Notes: generated from the sequence alone by a model not told the origin. Counted from the first letter of the stretch, positions 1-11,065 are shown. The stretch: DNA of 64,000 nt from a bacterium BMS3Abin14 (GCA_002897695.1 BDTG01000041.1:24948-88947), one strand, 5' to 3'. Numbers and translations: made by a program.

Positions 1-1
1 C

Positions 2-1246
2 GCCCTGCACCATACACGCCGATTCGTCTTCATCGACGACGGCGACATAGGGACATTGACCTCCACGTCCCTTGACCTGTACACCGATCAGGGCCGGAAG
101 GCGGACCCCGATCCCATCACCATTACCTGGGACCCCATCATGGCCGAAAAAGGGGGGTACAGACATTTCATGCTGAAGGAGATCAACGAGCAGCCTCAGG
201 CTATTGCCGATACCATCAGAGGACGTTTTTTCGACGATGGGGATGGACCCCAGCTGGACGATCTGGACCTTTCTGAAACCTTCATCAAGGGAATCGACAG
301 GTGCGTAATACTGGCCTGTGGGACATCATGGCACGCCGGTCTGGTGGGTCAGTTCCTCATCGAGAAGCTGGCCGGAATCCCCACCAAGGTGGATTACGGC
401 TCCGAGTTCCGCTATCGTGATCCAATTGTCGGGGAAAACACGCTGGCCATTGCTATTACACAATCGGGGGAAACTGCCGATACCCTGGCCGCCACTCGCG
501 AGTGCCGTGACAAGGGCGCTACGATCCTCTCCATCTGCAACGTGGTAGGAAGCATGATCACGAGGGAATCCGACGGAGTTATCTACACCCATGCCGGGCC
601 TGAGATCGGGGTGGCATCCACCAAGGCTTTTACAACCCAACTGGCCTGTCTCGTCCTGCTCGCCACGTACCTGGGCAGACGCAGAAAGGTAATGGATCGG
701 GAACAGTCACAGCTAATAATGGATCAACTCGCGGCACTTCCCGGACAGATGGAACAGATCCTCGATCAGGTGAAAAAGATTGAAGACATTGCAGAGAAAT
801 TCTACAGGTATTCCAATTTCCTGTACCTGGGAAGGGGCCTTCACTACCCCATAGCCCTGGAAGGAGCTCTGAAGCTCAAGGAGATCAGCTACATTCACGC
901 TGAGGGATATCCCGCGGGAGAGATGAAACACGGCCCAATTGCCCTTATTGACGAGAACATGCCGGTGGTTTTTCTGGCTCCCAGGGACAGCGTCTACGAG
1001 AAGATCCTCGGCAACCTCGAGGAGGTCAAGGCCAGGGGCGGGATCGTCATCGCGGTTGCCGACCATGATGATAAGGCCCTGCTGGACACGGCGGATCATC
1101 TCATCACCCTTCCCCGCACAAATCCCATCCTGACCCCGATCCTGTCAACCGTGCCACTGCAGCTTTTCGCCTACCATGTCGCAGTCCTCAGGGGAACGGA
1201 CGTGGACCAGCCCAGAAACCTCGCAAAGAGCGTAACCGTGGAGTAG
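2..1246 (+). CDS. glmS: Glucosamine-fructose-6-phosphate aminotransferase, C-terminal part (5' end outside window)
   Basis: Makes glucosamine-6-phosphate from fructose-6-phosphate and glutamine, the entry step to UDP-GlcNAc for peptidoglycan and LPS. The frame is open from base 2 with no start, so the gene begins left of the window. The 414 visible residues hold the end of the glutaminase domain and both SIS sugar-isomerase domains. Landmarks are CGTSWHAG near residue 104, ITQSGETADT, GVASTKAFTTQ, the AEGYPAGEMKHGP loop near residue 300, and the family-typical end LAKSVTVE. A TTG at 56 is in frame but would cut the conserved region, so it is not the start. Identification is secure. Confidence 0.96.
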   Translation, partial: ALHHTRRFVFIDDGDIGTLTSTSLDLYTDQGRKADPDPITITWDPIMAEKGGYRHFMLKEINEQPQAIADTIRGRFFDDGDGPQLDDLDLSETFIKGIDRCVILACGTSWHAGLVGQFLIEKLAGIPTKVDYGSEFRYRDPIVGENTLAIAITQSGETADTLAATRECRDKGATILSICNVVGSMITRESDGVIYTHAGPEIGVASTKAFTTQLACLVLLATYLGRRRKVMDREQSQLIMDQLAALPGQMEQILDQVKKIEDIAEKFYRYSNFLYLGRGLHYPIALEGALKLKEISYIHAEGYPAGEMKHGPIALIDENMPVVFLAPRDSVYEKILGNLEEVKARGGIVIAVADHDDKALLDTADHLITLPRTNPILTPILSTVPLQLFAYHVAVLRGTDVDQPRNLAKSVTVE

Positions 1247-1319
1247 CGTCGGAACTTCACCATGCGCAACTTTACTGGAAGGGACATTATGACATCCTGC
1301 AACAGGGCGATTTTCAGAT

Positions 1320-3569
<2,250 letters not shown>

Positions 3570-3636
3570 AAAGCCTGTCCAGATCTGTTTCAGACTCGGG
3601 AAAACATCCCTTCGAAGCTTTCATGCCGGCGGCAGC

Positions 3637-5052
3637 CTACGGGGCGGACGGGTTAAAGATCTCCATGGACGTGTCACCGGGGTTTCCCCCGATGATGAGA
3701 ACCCTCCCGTCGGAAAGAAGTGTGGCGGTATGACCACTCCGCGGTATCCTCATCATCCATGGCACCTCCCGGGAGGTGTGGGTAACCGGGTCGAAGATCT
3801 CTGCGGATCTGGCAATATCAACGGTTACTCCTCCACCAGTGATAAGAATTTTCCCATCTAGTAATTCGGTTGCAGTATGAAATATCCTAGGTTTTTTTAA
3901 AACGCCCAAAAATGAATTGCTTATATTCTTACTTAGGTCAAAGATTTCCACGTCTTGCAACTTTCCAGAATTTCCAATTCCGCCTGCGATAAATATCCTA
4001 CCATCCGAAAGTTTTGTTACTGAAAAATCTTTTTTTGGCTGACTCAAGTTTATCAAGCCTTTATCAACTTCTAATTGCAAATCGAATGTTTCAACCTCAT
4101 CGGTATAATTAATGGCGATCATGCCACCTAAACATGCCAAATTATCCACCGAGGCCGAACATTGAACATCTTTCTTCTCATTCATAATGCCCATATCGGG
4201 AGCAATTCCCTCGCTAAGTAGATTTATGTCTATTTTTGTTGTGTTTATTATCCAATTTGAATTTTCGTCATACCCACCAAGCAAATAGATCTGCTGGCCA
4301 TAGATGGCGGGGAAAAATTCCGTCCGGGTGTTGTAGAGAAAGTGAGGCGCGCATTGTTCATTCGCAACATCAATGGCTTCGTATTCGTTATCCAGCGTGC
4401 CAGTCCCTCCCAAAAACACAAAAACCCGGCCGGAAATAGGGTCATAAAGGGCCTTCTGCCGGGTTCTGTAATCGTTGAGTGAACACCCGAATGCGGCGGT
4501 GGTCGTCCCCTGGTTCGAATAGATAACCCTCTCGATGCTTTTTGTGCCGAGGGAGCCGCCCAGGACAAGGACTTCATCGTTGCCTATAGCCACGGCCGAG
4601 TGGTACATCCTCGGCCAGGTGAGTGATCCGGCGTAATCGAACCCTCCGGATATGCTCAACTGCACGTCATGACTGCTTGTCGCACCGGCCGGGATGGATA
4701 CGGCCTGCTGTGTCTTCTCCATGATGACCACTCCGCCGGTAATGGCCTGTACCGTGAGGTCGCATCCACCTTTAAGGTCCAGTGTGCCCAGGCTCAGGCT
4801 GCTGTCACTGCCCGGTGAGTCCCAGAACGGCGGGGAAGCTTCCCCGCAATCAACAATGGCCCGGATGGTGTCTATGTAGGCAGTGCCGGCGGAGGCGTCA
4901 AGCATCGAAATATTCAATAAATTTTCCCAGTTTTGAGGAAATCTGACATGCAAGGATAACTTCCCGGTCGGGTCCTCCCCACCACACCCCGATGCGGCAA
5001 TGAGTATTGCTGCCGCCGCGAACCCAAGCAGCGGCCGAAGGAAAATCTTCAC
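3637..5052 (-). CDS. Kelch-repeat lipoprotein
   Basis: The predicted product is a 471-residue secreted lipoprotein of unknown partner. I chose a GTG start at 5052 because GGAGGT lies 6 nt upstream and the GTG overlaps the preceding gene's TGA as GTGA. This gives a short hydrophobic leader ending in the lipobox AASGC near residue 22. At least six kelch-like blades follow, each with a double Gly after a beta strand: VLVLGGS, VFVFLGGTG, IYLLGGY, IFIAGGIG, ILITGGG, VLIIGGN. They would form a beta propeller for protein or glycan binding. About 3850-4265 is visibly AT-rich compared with both flanks. Last gene of a coupled operon; function not assigned. Confidence 0.8.
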   Translation of the reverse strand: MKIFLRPLLGFAAAAILIAASGCGGEDPTGKLSLHVRFPQNWENLLNISMLDASAGTAYIDTIRAIVDCGEASPPFWDSPGSDSSLSLGTLDLKGGCDLTVQAITGGVVIMEKTQQAVSIPAGATSSHDVQLSISGGFDYAGSLTWPRMYHSAVAIGNDEVLVLGGSLGTKSIERVIYSNQGTTTAAFGCSLNDYRTRQKALYDPISGRVFVFLGGTGTLDNEYEAIDVANEQCAPHFLYNTRTEFFPAIYGQQIYLLGGYDENSNWIINTTKIDINLLSEGIAPDMGIMNEKKDVQCSASVDNLACLGGMIAINYTDEVETFDLQLEVDKGLINLSQPKKDFSVTKLSDGRIFIAGGIGNSGKLQDVEIFDLSKNISNSFLGVLKKPRIFHTATELLDGKILITGGGVTVDIARSAEIFDPVTHTSREVPWMMRIPRSGHTATLLSDGRVLIIGGNPGDTSMEIFNPSAP

Positions 5053-6338
5053 CAGGTTACCTCCACCTGGGTTCCGCCCCCGCCGCTGCCCGCAGAACCG
5101 GCTACCACAGCCAGCAGGACAGCTCCACCCAAAAGGAGATACCACCTGATGTGGCCGGGCGCCACGGACTCCTCCGATAGCTCTTCACCCAGGCCTCCGG
5201 CTTCAGGTACGTTGAGAAAATAGCCGGGGTTGGCGGTTATCTCGCTGTCGTTGTCCCATTCCAATGGTTCGAGCATGGAAAGCAACCTGCCCGGCTCGGC
5301 TGGAGGCTGTTTGCCCCGGATCGTGAGGATCCCCTGGGAGACCGGAGCGCCCTCGCTGTCAATCAGGGTCACCTTTAATTCATCCTCGTCTATCCATCCG
5401 AGAACTACATAGTCAACTCCAAGTTTCAGCGCCAGATGAGCGAGTGATCTGTTATCGCCCGACATCACACGGTCAGCGAAGAATTTTTCCGGTGGAGCGG
5501 TGGGCCCTGCGGGTGAAAGGTGGAACCTGACCTTCATCGTCTGCCACTTTTCGAGGATAATCCTCTGCCGATCCGCCTCGTATCCTGGCCTTTGTATCTC
5601 TATGAAGTGCGGGCCGGGGGCAAAATCCAGACCCTGTATGGGTGCATTACCCATTTCCCGGCCGTCAATGATAACCAGAGAGGCCGGGGGGTCTCCCTCG
5701 ATGGAAATCGTCGAGCGTGGGCCTGAAATAACACGCCCGCGGGCTATTTCAAATCGTTGGATAATTTCGGGGGAATACCGATCCCGGGTTAATTTGGCAT
5801 CGGGCCTGATAGCGGCGGCGGCGATAAAGGCATCGTCAAAATGATCGTCTCCCAACGCCCTTTTATCCATTCCCTCCAGAAGCAGGCTTTTAAAGAGAGC
5901 GTCTGCCTGAAGGGCCGAGTCGGGAAGGGCAGAGATGATGGTGGTGACTTTTCCCAGCAGGTTCAGTGAACCGTTAAAATCAAAACGGTAATAGGCTGCC
6001 CAGGCATCGTCCAGAACTTCCCGAGCCCTGCCCCTCAGGCCGAGGGCGGCCGCCCGAGTGGACTCCTCAAGGGCGCTCGTTTCTTCCAGCCAGTCCAGGA
6101 GGATCTTCTCCGTGGCATTCTCATCCTTCACCAGGAGCAAGGGATCCGCGTTCACCTTGTCCAATTCCCCTGTCCATACTGTCTGGATATCGGCAGGAAG
6201 GGGGGCCGGGGGGCCGATGATTGCGATGGTGGAAACTCCGCCGGCTGCGAGCAGGGGGGAGGCCTGAACCAGCAGAAAAACAGGCACGAGCGCCATAGCG
6301 ACTATTTTAGTGAATAACCGGAGGTCCCTCATCCCCAT
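5049..6338 (-). CDS. Secreted PEGA-domain protein with C-terminal membrane helix
   Basis: A protein of about 429 residues with a signal peptide (LFTKIVAMALVPVFLLVQA) and a helical, tetratricopeptide-like central part. A PEGA domain spans roughly residues 210-280 (GDPPASLVIIDGREMGNAPI, GPHFIEIQRPGYE). A hydrophobic helix precedes the Gly-rich C-terminus (WYLLLGGAVLLAVVAG). PEGA domains are surface-associated beta modules of uncertain role. The ATG at 6338 has GAGGG 5 nt upstream; a GTG at 6344 or ATG at 6332 are alternatives. It overlaps the upstream peptidase by about 32 bp and the downstream kelch gene by 4 bp, so translation is probably coupled. Function unknown. Confidence 0.75.
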   Translation of the reverse strand: MGMRDLRLFTKIVAMALVPVFLLVQASPLLAAGGVSTIAIIGPPAPLPADIQTVWTGELDKVNADPLLLVKDENATEKILLDWLEETSALEESTRAAALGLRGRAREVLDDAWAAYYRFDFNGSLNLLGKVTTIISALPDSALQADALFKSLLLEGMDKRALGDDHFDDAFIAAAAIRPDAKLTRDRYSPEIIQRFEIARGRVISGPRSTISIEGDPPASLVIIDGREMGNAPIQGLDFAPGPHFIEIQRPGYEADRQRIILEKWQTMKVRFHLSPAGPTAPPEKFFADRVMSGDNRSLAHLALKLGVDYVVLGWIDEDELKVTLIDSEGAPVSQGILTIRGKQPPAEPGRLLSMLEPLEWDNDSEITANPGYFLNVPEAGGLGEELSEESVAPGHIRWYLLLGGAVLLAVVAGSAGSGGGGTQVEVTW

Positions 6339-7302
6339 TCTCACCCTCTGAAAACTCCGCTTGATTCCTGTCGTATTCCTCGTCGTCCCAGCGACTGAGA
6401 GTTCTGTAATCCCTGACTCTCCTGCCCACGTAGGAATAGAGAAACAACAGGGTTATCAGTCCCCATACCGAGGCCGTACTGGTAATGACCGGCACCCACA
6501 TCGACTTGACTCTGGCGTACTGCTTAAAACCGTTCAGCAATCCGACAAAGGATATGTCATACGCGCCGTTGACTGCCTGGGCCATATTGCCCTTCTCCAG
6601 AAACGAGGTGACAAGCCTGGCCACAGCGTTATTCCCGTATCTTCGCATGAGGTATTGAACAAAAAGGTAGCTTTGAGCATAAGCGACCTCGGCGCGCGAG
6701 GGGTCCTCCGGAAAGTTGACGCTTATGGCCTCAAACGGGATTGTGCTCCCGGTCACCTCAGCCCAGGAAAGGTGAAGGAGACGGGGGATCCCCATTTCTC
6801 CCGAAATGAAGGTCGCAACACCCTCGGAAAGCCACCTCGGAAACCGGACATCCCATCGGTTTTCCGCCTCACCCATGACGAGATGCACAATCTCGTGTTC
6901 AAGCAGTGACCAGTACTGCGTCCCCGATTCCCCGAGTGCGCCGGGAGTCATTAAAATAACTACCCCATAGCGAGGATAGGTAAGGGCCCCCGCCCATTCG
7001 GGAGCCGAGGAAGCAGCCGGTTGGAGCGAAACAAACTCTTCCTTGCTGCCTGCGATAAATATTTTATACGGCCCCCCCACCGGAAGCCCAAGCAAGTTCG
7101 AAACCTCATTCAGAAACTGGGAGGCTTTCATCAGGACATCCTCAGCCAGATCACTCGATTGGCCGCGATATTTGACCTCAATGGTGGGACCTGACAATAC
7201 TTTCCAGGTTTCGTCATGCGGGGGTTCAGCGGGAACAGCCTGCGCGTTCAGCAGAAAAACGGCCGCAAGTACCACAAGAATGAGCGGAGTGCGAATTTTC
7301 AA
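6307..7302 (-). CDS. Peptidase MA-like (gluzincin) secreted metalloprotease
   Basis: A predicted zinc metallopeptidase of 331 residues. It has a signal peptide (RTPLILVVLAAVFLLNAQA), a catalytic HEIVH within LLEHEIVHLVMGE, and a downstream WLSEGVATFISGE whose Glu is the expected third zinc ligand. A membrane helix near the C-terminus (VWGLITLLFLYSYVG) precedes an acidic cytoplasmic tail. This is the peptidase MA-like family. The TTG start overlaps the yggU stop as TTGA, implying coupled translation; no strong ribosome site is seen. The active site probably faces the periplasm, and the PEGA and kelch proteins downstream are candidate partners or substrates (inference). Confidence 0.8.
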   Translation of the reverse strand: MKIRTPLILVVLAAVFLLNAQAVPAEPPHDETWKVLSGPTIEVKYRGQSSDLAEDVLMKASQFLNEVSNLLGLPVGGPYKIFIAGSKEEFVSLQPAASSAPEWAGALTYPRYGVVILMTPGALGESGTQYWSLLEHEIVHLVMGEAENRWDVRFPRWLSEGVATFISGEMGIPRLLHLSWAEVTGSTIPFEAISVNFPEDPSRAEVAYAQSYLFVQYLMRRYGNNAVARLVTSFLEKGNMAQAVNGAYDISFVGLLNGFKQYARVKSMWVPVITSTASVWGLITLLFLYSYVGRRVRDYRTLSRWDDEEYDRNQAEFSEGENGDEGPPVIH

Positions 7303-7592
7303 TGGAGTTTCTCGACGACATCGTCCGCGGCCAATCCGTTCACCTCAAGGACCTTGTTTCGTGATTTTTCACCCGATACGATTCTAACCCTGCCTCTTGC
7401 GATTTTAAGCGTTCTTGATACCAGTTTTACCAGAGATGCATTCGCCGCGCCCTCAACCGGGGGCGAGGTCAATCTCACAACGAGAATGCCGTCCTCCCAT
7501 CCTTCAATGGCCTCCCGGGAGGATCTTGGCTTCACTCGAACGTGGATCCGGGCAGTGACCGGACCGTTTTCTTTTGCAGGTCGCCGACTCAT
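7299..7592 (-). CDS. yggU: DUF167/YggU family protein
   Basis: A small protein of about 97 residues, normal for DUF167. Its conserved core reads HVRVKPRSSREAI, then LVVRLTSPPVEGAANASLVK, then VRIVSGEKSRNK. The biochemical role is not established. The ATG at 7592 is preferred to a TTG two codons earlier. Orthologues often sit beside yggT, proC and yggS, and all of those are within 3 kb here. It is the first gene of the coupled run into the peptidase, PEGA and kelch genes. Confidence 0.9.
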   Translation of the reverse strand: MSRRPAKENGPVTARIHVRVKPRSSREAIEGWEDGILVVRLTSPPVEGAANASLVKLVSRTLKIARGRVRIVSGEKSRNKVLEVNGLAADDVVEKLH

Positions 7593-7686
7593 GGACAAGC
7601 TTGATACTAATGGGGGGGCATCATAGATTGCAACAGGTTTCTGGCAGAAAGGCTTCCGACCAGGCCCGATCCAGATGATTTAAAAT

Positions 7687-8190
7687 CTATTCCTTGCTGA
7701 CAAGATACTTGACGTTCTTCGCGTTGGCCATCTCCTCCTCAATGGCCTCAGAGGAGATCTCCAGGATCTTCAGGTGACTCTCGGCGGCGGACTTGATCTG
7801 AACCTCGAATTGGGCCCTCAGGCGTCGGATCTCCATGATCTGATCGCTGATTACCGCAAGTTTCCTGTGAGCATCATCGATGGTTCTCTCCGCCTTGAGT
7901 TCGGCCTCGGAAATGATCAGTTCGGCCTCTTTTCTTGCGGCCATCTTCATATCCCCAGTGACCTTCTGGGCAGTTATCATGGTCTCTTTGAGAGTCTGCT
8001 CTCTCTGGCGAAGCTCGTCCAGCTGGTTTGTCAATCTGGCAAGTTTTTCCTTCAGTTTGCCGTTCTCACGAATGAGTTCCTCAAATTCAGCCGCCACCAT
8101 TTCAAGAAAATTGTCGACCTCGCGGGTCTCGTATCCCCTCATCTTTACACGGAACTGTTGGCTTTGTATGTCCAGCGGTGAAAGACGCAT
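7687..8190 (-). CDS. divIVA: DivIVA-domain cell-division/polarity protein
   Basis: A 167-residue coiled-coil protein. The N-terminal DivIVA lipid-binding motif is present (SPLDIQSQQFRVKMRGYET, then REVDNFLEMVAAEFEEL), followed by long heptad-rich helices to the end. DivIVA proteins oligomerise at curved membrane and place division or growth machinery. The start has AGGGGA 6 nt upstream. A 91-bp perfect inverted-repeat element lies immediately upstream of that ribosome site and must be in the leader RNA if transcription starts before it. The yggT-divIVA neighbourhood matches the ylmG-divIVA arrangement of Gram-positive genomes, where it adjoins dcw; here dcw is 28 kb away. Confidence 0.92.
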   Translation of the reverse strand: MRLSPLDIQSQQFRVKMRGYETREVDNFLEMVAAEFEELIRENGKLKEKLARLTNQLDELRQREQTLKETMITAQKVTGDMKMAARKEAELIISEAELKAERTIDDAHRKLAVISDQIMEIRRLRAQFEVQIKSAAESHLKILEISSEAIEEEMANAKNVKYLVSKE

Positions 8191-8209
8191 TTGTTTTCCC
8201 CTTTTCCTG

Positions 8210-8300
8210 GGGGACGTAGTTAAGTTGTTAAGTTATATATCATTTTTGTCGTTTAATGCCAGGTGACCACCCAGTAACTTAACAACTTAACTACGTCCCC
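8210..8300. repeat. 91-bp element with perfect 26-bp terminal inverted repeats
   Basis: Bases 8210-8235 and 8275-8300 are exact reverse complements, each starting GGGGACGTAGTTAAG outermost, with a 39-nt loop. Inside each arm TTAAGTTG/TTAAGTTA is a tandem octamer. The element fills the yggT-divIVA gap and ends 10 nt from the divIVA ribosome site. There is no U-run after either arm, so it does not look like an intrinsic terminator. A small non-autonomous mobile element or a folded leader RNA are both possible. Confidence 0.85.
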
Positions 8301-8306
8301 TATTCA

Positions 8307-8606
8307 TCATTTCAGCGACATGGCAATCCCGAAAAGGGATTGAACAAGAAATGTCTGCAGGAAGATGATCACGAAAATGGCGATGATGGGCGAGATATCC
8401 ATCATTCCAAAACTGAACGGGATGATTTTTCGAATATATCCCAGAACCGGTTCGGTTATCCGGACAAGAAATTGATAGATGGGATTATATGGATCAGGAG
8501 AAAACCATGTGGCAACGGCTCGGATGATAATTATCCACATGTACAGGTTCAGGGCAATGCCAAGAATCCTGGCCAGGGCCATGATAAAGTTGCTCAGAAC
8601 GAACAT
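8307..8606 (-). CDS. yggT: YggT family membrane protein
   Basis: A 99-residue integral membrane protein with two hydrophobic segments (ALNLYMWIIIIRAVATW and ISPIIAIFVIIFLQTFLV). Between them is the family motif region NPIYQFLVRITEPVLGYIRK. Family members (YlmG in Gram-positives and plastids) are linked to division, nucleoid or osmotic functions, but no enzyme activity is known. It lies upstream of divIVA on the same strand, separated by the inverted-repeat element, and diverges from proC. Length and motif fit exactly. Confidence 0.92.
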   Translation of the reverse strand: MFVLSNFIMALARILGIALNLYMWIIIIRAVATWFSPDPYNPIYQFLVRITEPVLGYIRKIIPFSFGMMDISPIIAIFVIIFLQTFLVQSLFGIAMSLK

Positions 8607-8936
8607 AGGCCTTCGTATACCTCCGATTATACATTAAGAACTTGTCTTAACCATATAAGTTATGTGCAATATTGTCAAACTGTCATATGCCTGATCCGTG
8701 GACGGCGAACGGATGTTTGACCAATCTCGTCCACAACTGTATCATGTTTTTTCAGGCGAGGTACACAGGGTAAGATCAAAAGTTCTGCAGGGTAATAGTT
8801 TAAACCATTTTTCTCTCGCCCGCGAGAAAACGCCTTTGAACTTCCGGAATGCGTCGCATATTGTCGGCTTCCGACTTCGCCTTCCAGGCCACGACGGACA
8901 AGGCGTGGGGACAAACACACCGAAAGGCGGTGGGGA
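8607..8936. other. Divergent intergenic region yggT / proC
   Basis: 330 bp with no convincing gene; it should hold both divergent promoters. Visible structure includes an inverted repeat GTGGACG (8698-8704) / CGTCCAC (8728-8734) and a palindrome around 8808-8830 (TTTTCTCTCGCCCGCGAGAAAA). I could not assign an operator or promoter with confidence. Confidence 0.5.
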
Positions 8937-9755
8937 TTGAAATACAGGAAGACTATCGGGTTTGTCGGCGGAGGAAACATGGCGGAAGCCCTGGCCGGGG
9001 GAATAACAGGAGCCGGTATCGTCCCGCCTGAAGATATCCTCATCTCCGAACCTGTCAAGGAACGTCGCTCTTCCCTCCAGCGAAGGTTTGGATTTTCGGT
9101 TACCTCCCATAATGGGGCTCCTGCAGCCGAGTGCGGCACGGTCTTTCTCTCCGTTAAACCACAAATTCTTCCAGCCGTTCTCGATGAAATCGGCCCGATT
9201 CCCGGACCCGATCAGGTTATCATCTCCATTGCCGCCGGAGTCCCTCTCTCCGTCCTGAAGGCTGCCTTCCCGGCTACCCCTGTCATACGCGCCATGCCCA
9301 ACACTCCCGCTCTCACCGGGAACGGGGCAACGGTTATTGCCCCTGGAGGAAAGGTCAAAGAGGGCATGATCGCCTGGGCATGCAGACTTTTTGAGGCCGT
9401 GGGCATATGCCTCGTTCTGCCGGAAAACATGATGGACGCTGTTACAGGCCTGTCGGGAAGCGGACCGGCATACATATTCCGCATGGCCGAGGCGCTTACC
9501 GAAGCAGGAACAAGCCTGGGACTACCGCCCGGGGACGCGTCCAGGCTTGTCACTCAGACAATACTCGGCGCCGCCATGATGATGACGGAAACAAAGATGG
9601 AGCCGGCGGCCCTGCGCGAAAGGGTGACATCTCCCGGAGGAACAACCCAGGCCGGCCTGAAGGCCATGGCCGAAGCGGGTTTCGAGGATGCAGTCAAAAA
9701 GGGTGTCCTGGCGGCTGCCGAAAGATCGAAGGCGTTAGGAAAGGGCAGCGTCTAG
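8937..9755 (+). CDS. proC: Pyrroline-5-carboxylate reductase
   Basis: Last step of proline synthesis: NAD(P)H reduction of pyrroline-5-carboxylate, cytoplasmic. The 272 residues show the Rossmann motif FVGGGNMAEAL at the N-terminus, AMPNTPALTGNG near the middle, and the signature block LSGSGPAYIFRMAEAL with SPGGTTQAGLKAM. The TTG start at 8937 is needed because the first in-frame ATG (8980) falls inside the glycine-rich loop; a GGTGGGGA run sits directly upstream. The stop overlaps the convergent yggS stop by 4 bp (9752-9755). Confidence 0.95.
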   Translation: MKYRKTIGFVGGGNMAEALAGGITGAGIVPPEDILISEPVKERRSSLQRRFGFSVTSHNGAPAAECGTVFLSVKPQILPAVLDEIGPIPGPDQVIISIAAGVPLSVLKAAFPATPVIRAMPNTPALTGNGATVIAPGGKVKEGMIAWACRLFEAVGICLVLPENMMDAVTGLSGSGPAYIFRMAEALTEAGTSLGLPPGDASRLVTQTILGAAMMMTETKMEPAALRERVTSPGGTTQAGLKAMAEAGFEDAVKKGVLAAAERSKALGKGSV

Positions 9756-10444
9756 TAGCCCCGGCGACCAAAAATAGCCGTCCCCACCCTGACGATGGTC
9801 GCGCCTTCCTCAACGGCGACCTCGTAGTCCCCACTCATCCCCATGGAAAGCTCTCTGATGCTCCCGGGAGGAAAACCGCGAGTTCCAAGATCATCCCTCA
9901 GCTTTTTCAGCTCCCCGAAATGTTCCCTGGAGTCCTCCGGGTCGGAAGAAAACGGCGGGATCGTCATCAACCCACAGGGTTTAACACCCTCCTCTTCCAG
10001 AAGGACAGAAAGGATGTCGGGAACGTCCAGGGGCCTGCAGCCGAACTTCGCCTCCTCACCCGACACGCTGACCTGAACCAGCGTCCGACAAACCACGGAG
10101 GCCTCCCGGTAGCGTCTGGCCACCTCTCTGGCCAGCCCGACCGAATCGATGGAGTGGATCCATTTGAAGAGAGGAGGACAGTTTCTGACCTTGTTTTTCT
10201 GAAGGTGACCGACCATGTGCCACACCAGATCCCCGGACAATTGAGGAATTTTCCCCTTCGCGTCCTGAATACGGTTCTCCCCGAAATCCACCTGCCCTGC
10301 GGATGCGGCCGCTGCGATACGGTCCATCGGCATCGTCTTGCTGATAGCCAGCAGAAGGACGTCTTCAGGAAGCCTGCCGGAGCGTTCGCACGCGCTATAA
10401 ATCTTTTTCCGAACATTTCCCAGATTTTCGGCTATTCTATCCAT
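9752..10444 (-). CDS. yggS: YggS/PLPBP family pyridoxal phosphate homeostasis protein
   Basis: A 230-residue, PLP-binding TIM-barrel protein that buffers free PLP and amino/keto acid pools; it has no catalytic turnover known. Key features are LLLAISKTMP with the PLP-lysine near residue 36, DFGENRIQDAK, WHMVGHLQKNK, and LSMGMSGDYEVAVEEGAT with VRVGTAIFG at the end. It is convergent with proC rather than co-directional as in many bacteria, but the yggS-proC-yggT-yggU set is still clustered. Confidence 0.94.
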   Translation of the reverse strand: MDRIAENLGNVRKKIYSACERSGRLPEDVLLLAISKTMPMDRIAAAASAGQVDFGENRIQDAKGKIPQLSGDLVWHMVGHLQKNKVRNCPPLFKWIHSIDSVGLAREVARRYREASVVCRTLVQVSVSGEEAKFGCRPLDVPDILSVLLEEEGVKPCGLMTIPPFSSDPEDSREHFGELKKLRDDLGTRGFPPGSIRELSMGMSGDYEVAVEEGATIVRVGTAIFGRRGY

Positions 10445-10513
10445 GGTGTACTTATATCAGCAGATGGACAATAAATCACCGATCTTGGCAGGGTCGTAAA
10501 AAATCGTTAATAG

Positions 10514-10828
<315 letters not shown>

Positions 10829-10831
<3 letters not shown>

Positions 10832-10858
10832 AAAAGGGCCACACAGATGTGCGGCCCT
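10829..10858 (-). terminator. Intrinsic terminator after the tRNA-Val/tRNA-Asp unit
   Basis: On the minus strand a stem AGGGCC-x-CAC closes with GTG-x-GGCCCT (10835-10858) and is followed by a run of six T and then ATTTT. It starts only 6 nt past the CCA of tRNA-Asp, so it most likely ends the tRNA transcript. The U-run overlaps the ferredoxin stop codon from the other strand. Confidence 0.85.
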
Positions 10859-10864
10859 AAATTC

Positions 10865-10941
<77 letters not shown>

Positions 10942-10989
10942 AGTTTTTCAACCTTACCCCGCACTGCATCAAGCGCGGATTTGTCCATT

Positions 10990-11065
10990 TGGTGGGCGGT
11001 ACAAGGCTCGAACTTGTGACCCCCGGCTTGTAAGGCCGATGCTCTCCCAACTGAGCTAACCGCCC
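10990..11065 (-). tRNA. tRNA-Val (anticodon TAC)
   Basis: A 76-nt cloverleaf: acceptor GGGCGGT pairs with ACCGCCC, D arm GCTCAGTTGGGAGAGC, anticodon loop CTTACAA on a TCGGC/GCCGG stem, and T arm AGTTCGAGCCT. CCA is encoded. The tRNA-Asp gene follows after 48 bp. Confidence 0.96.

Noticed and set aside
8210-8300. Inverted repeat as an intrinsic terminator of yggT
   Set aside because: The loop is long, neither arm is GC-rich near the loop, and there is no T-run after either arm.
9407-10474. 355-codon open frame on the plus strand
   Set aside because: It overlaps proC in another frame and is antisense to yggS, which has clear family motifs. The translation has no motif and no ribosome site.
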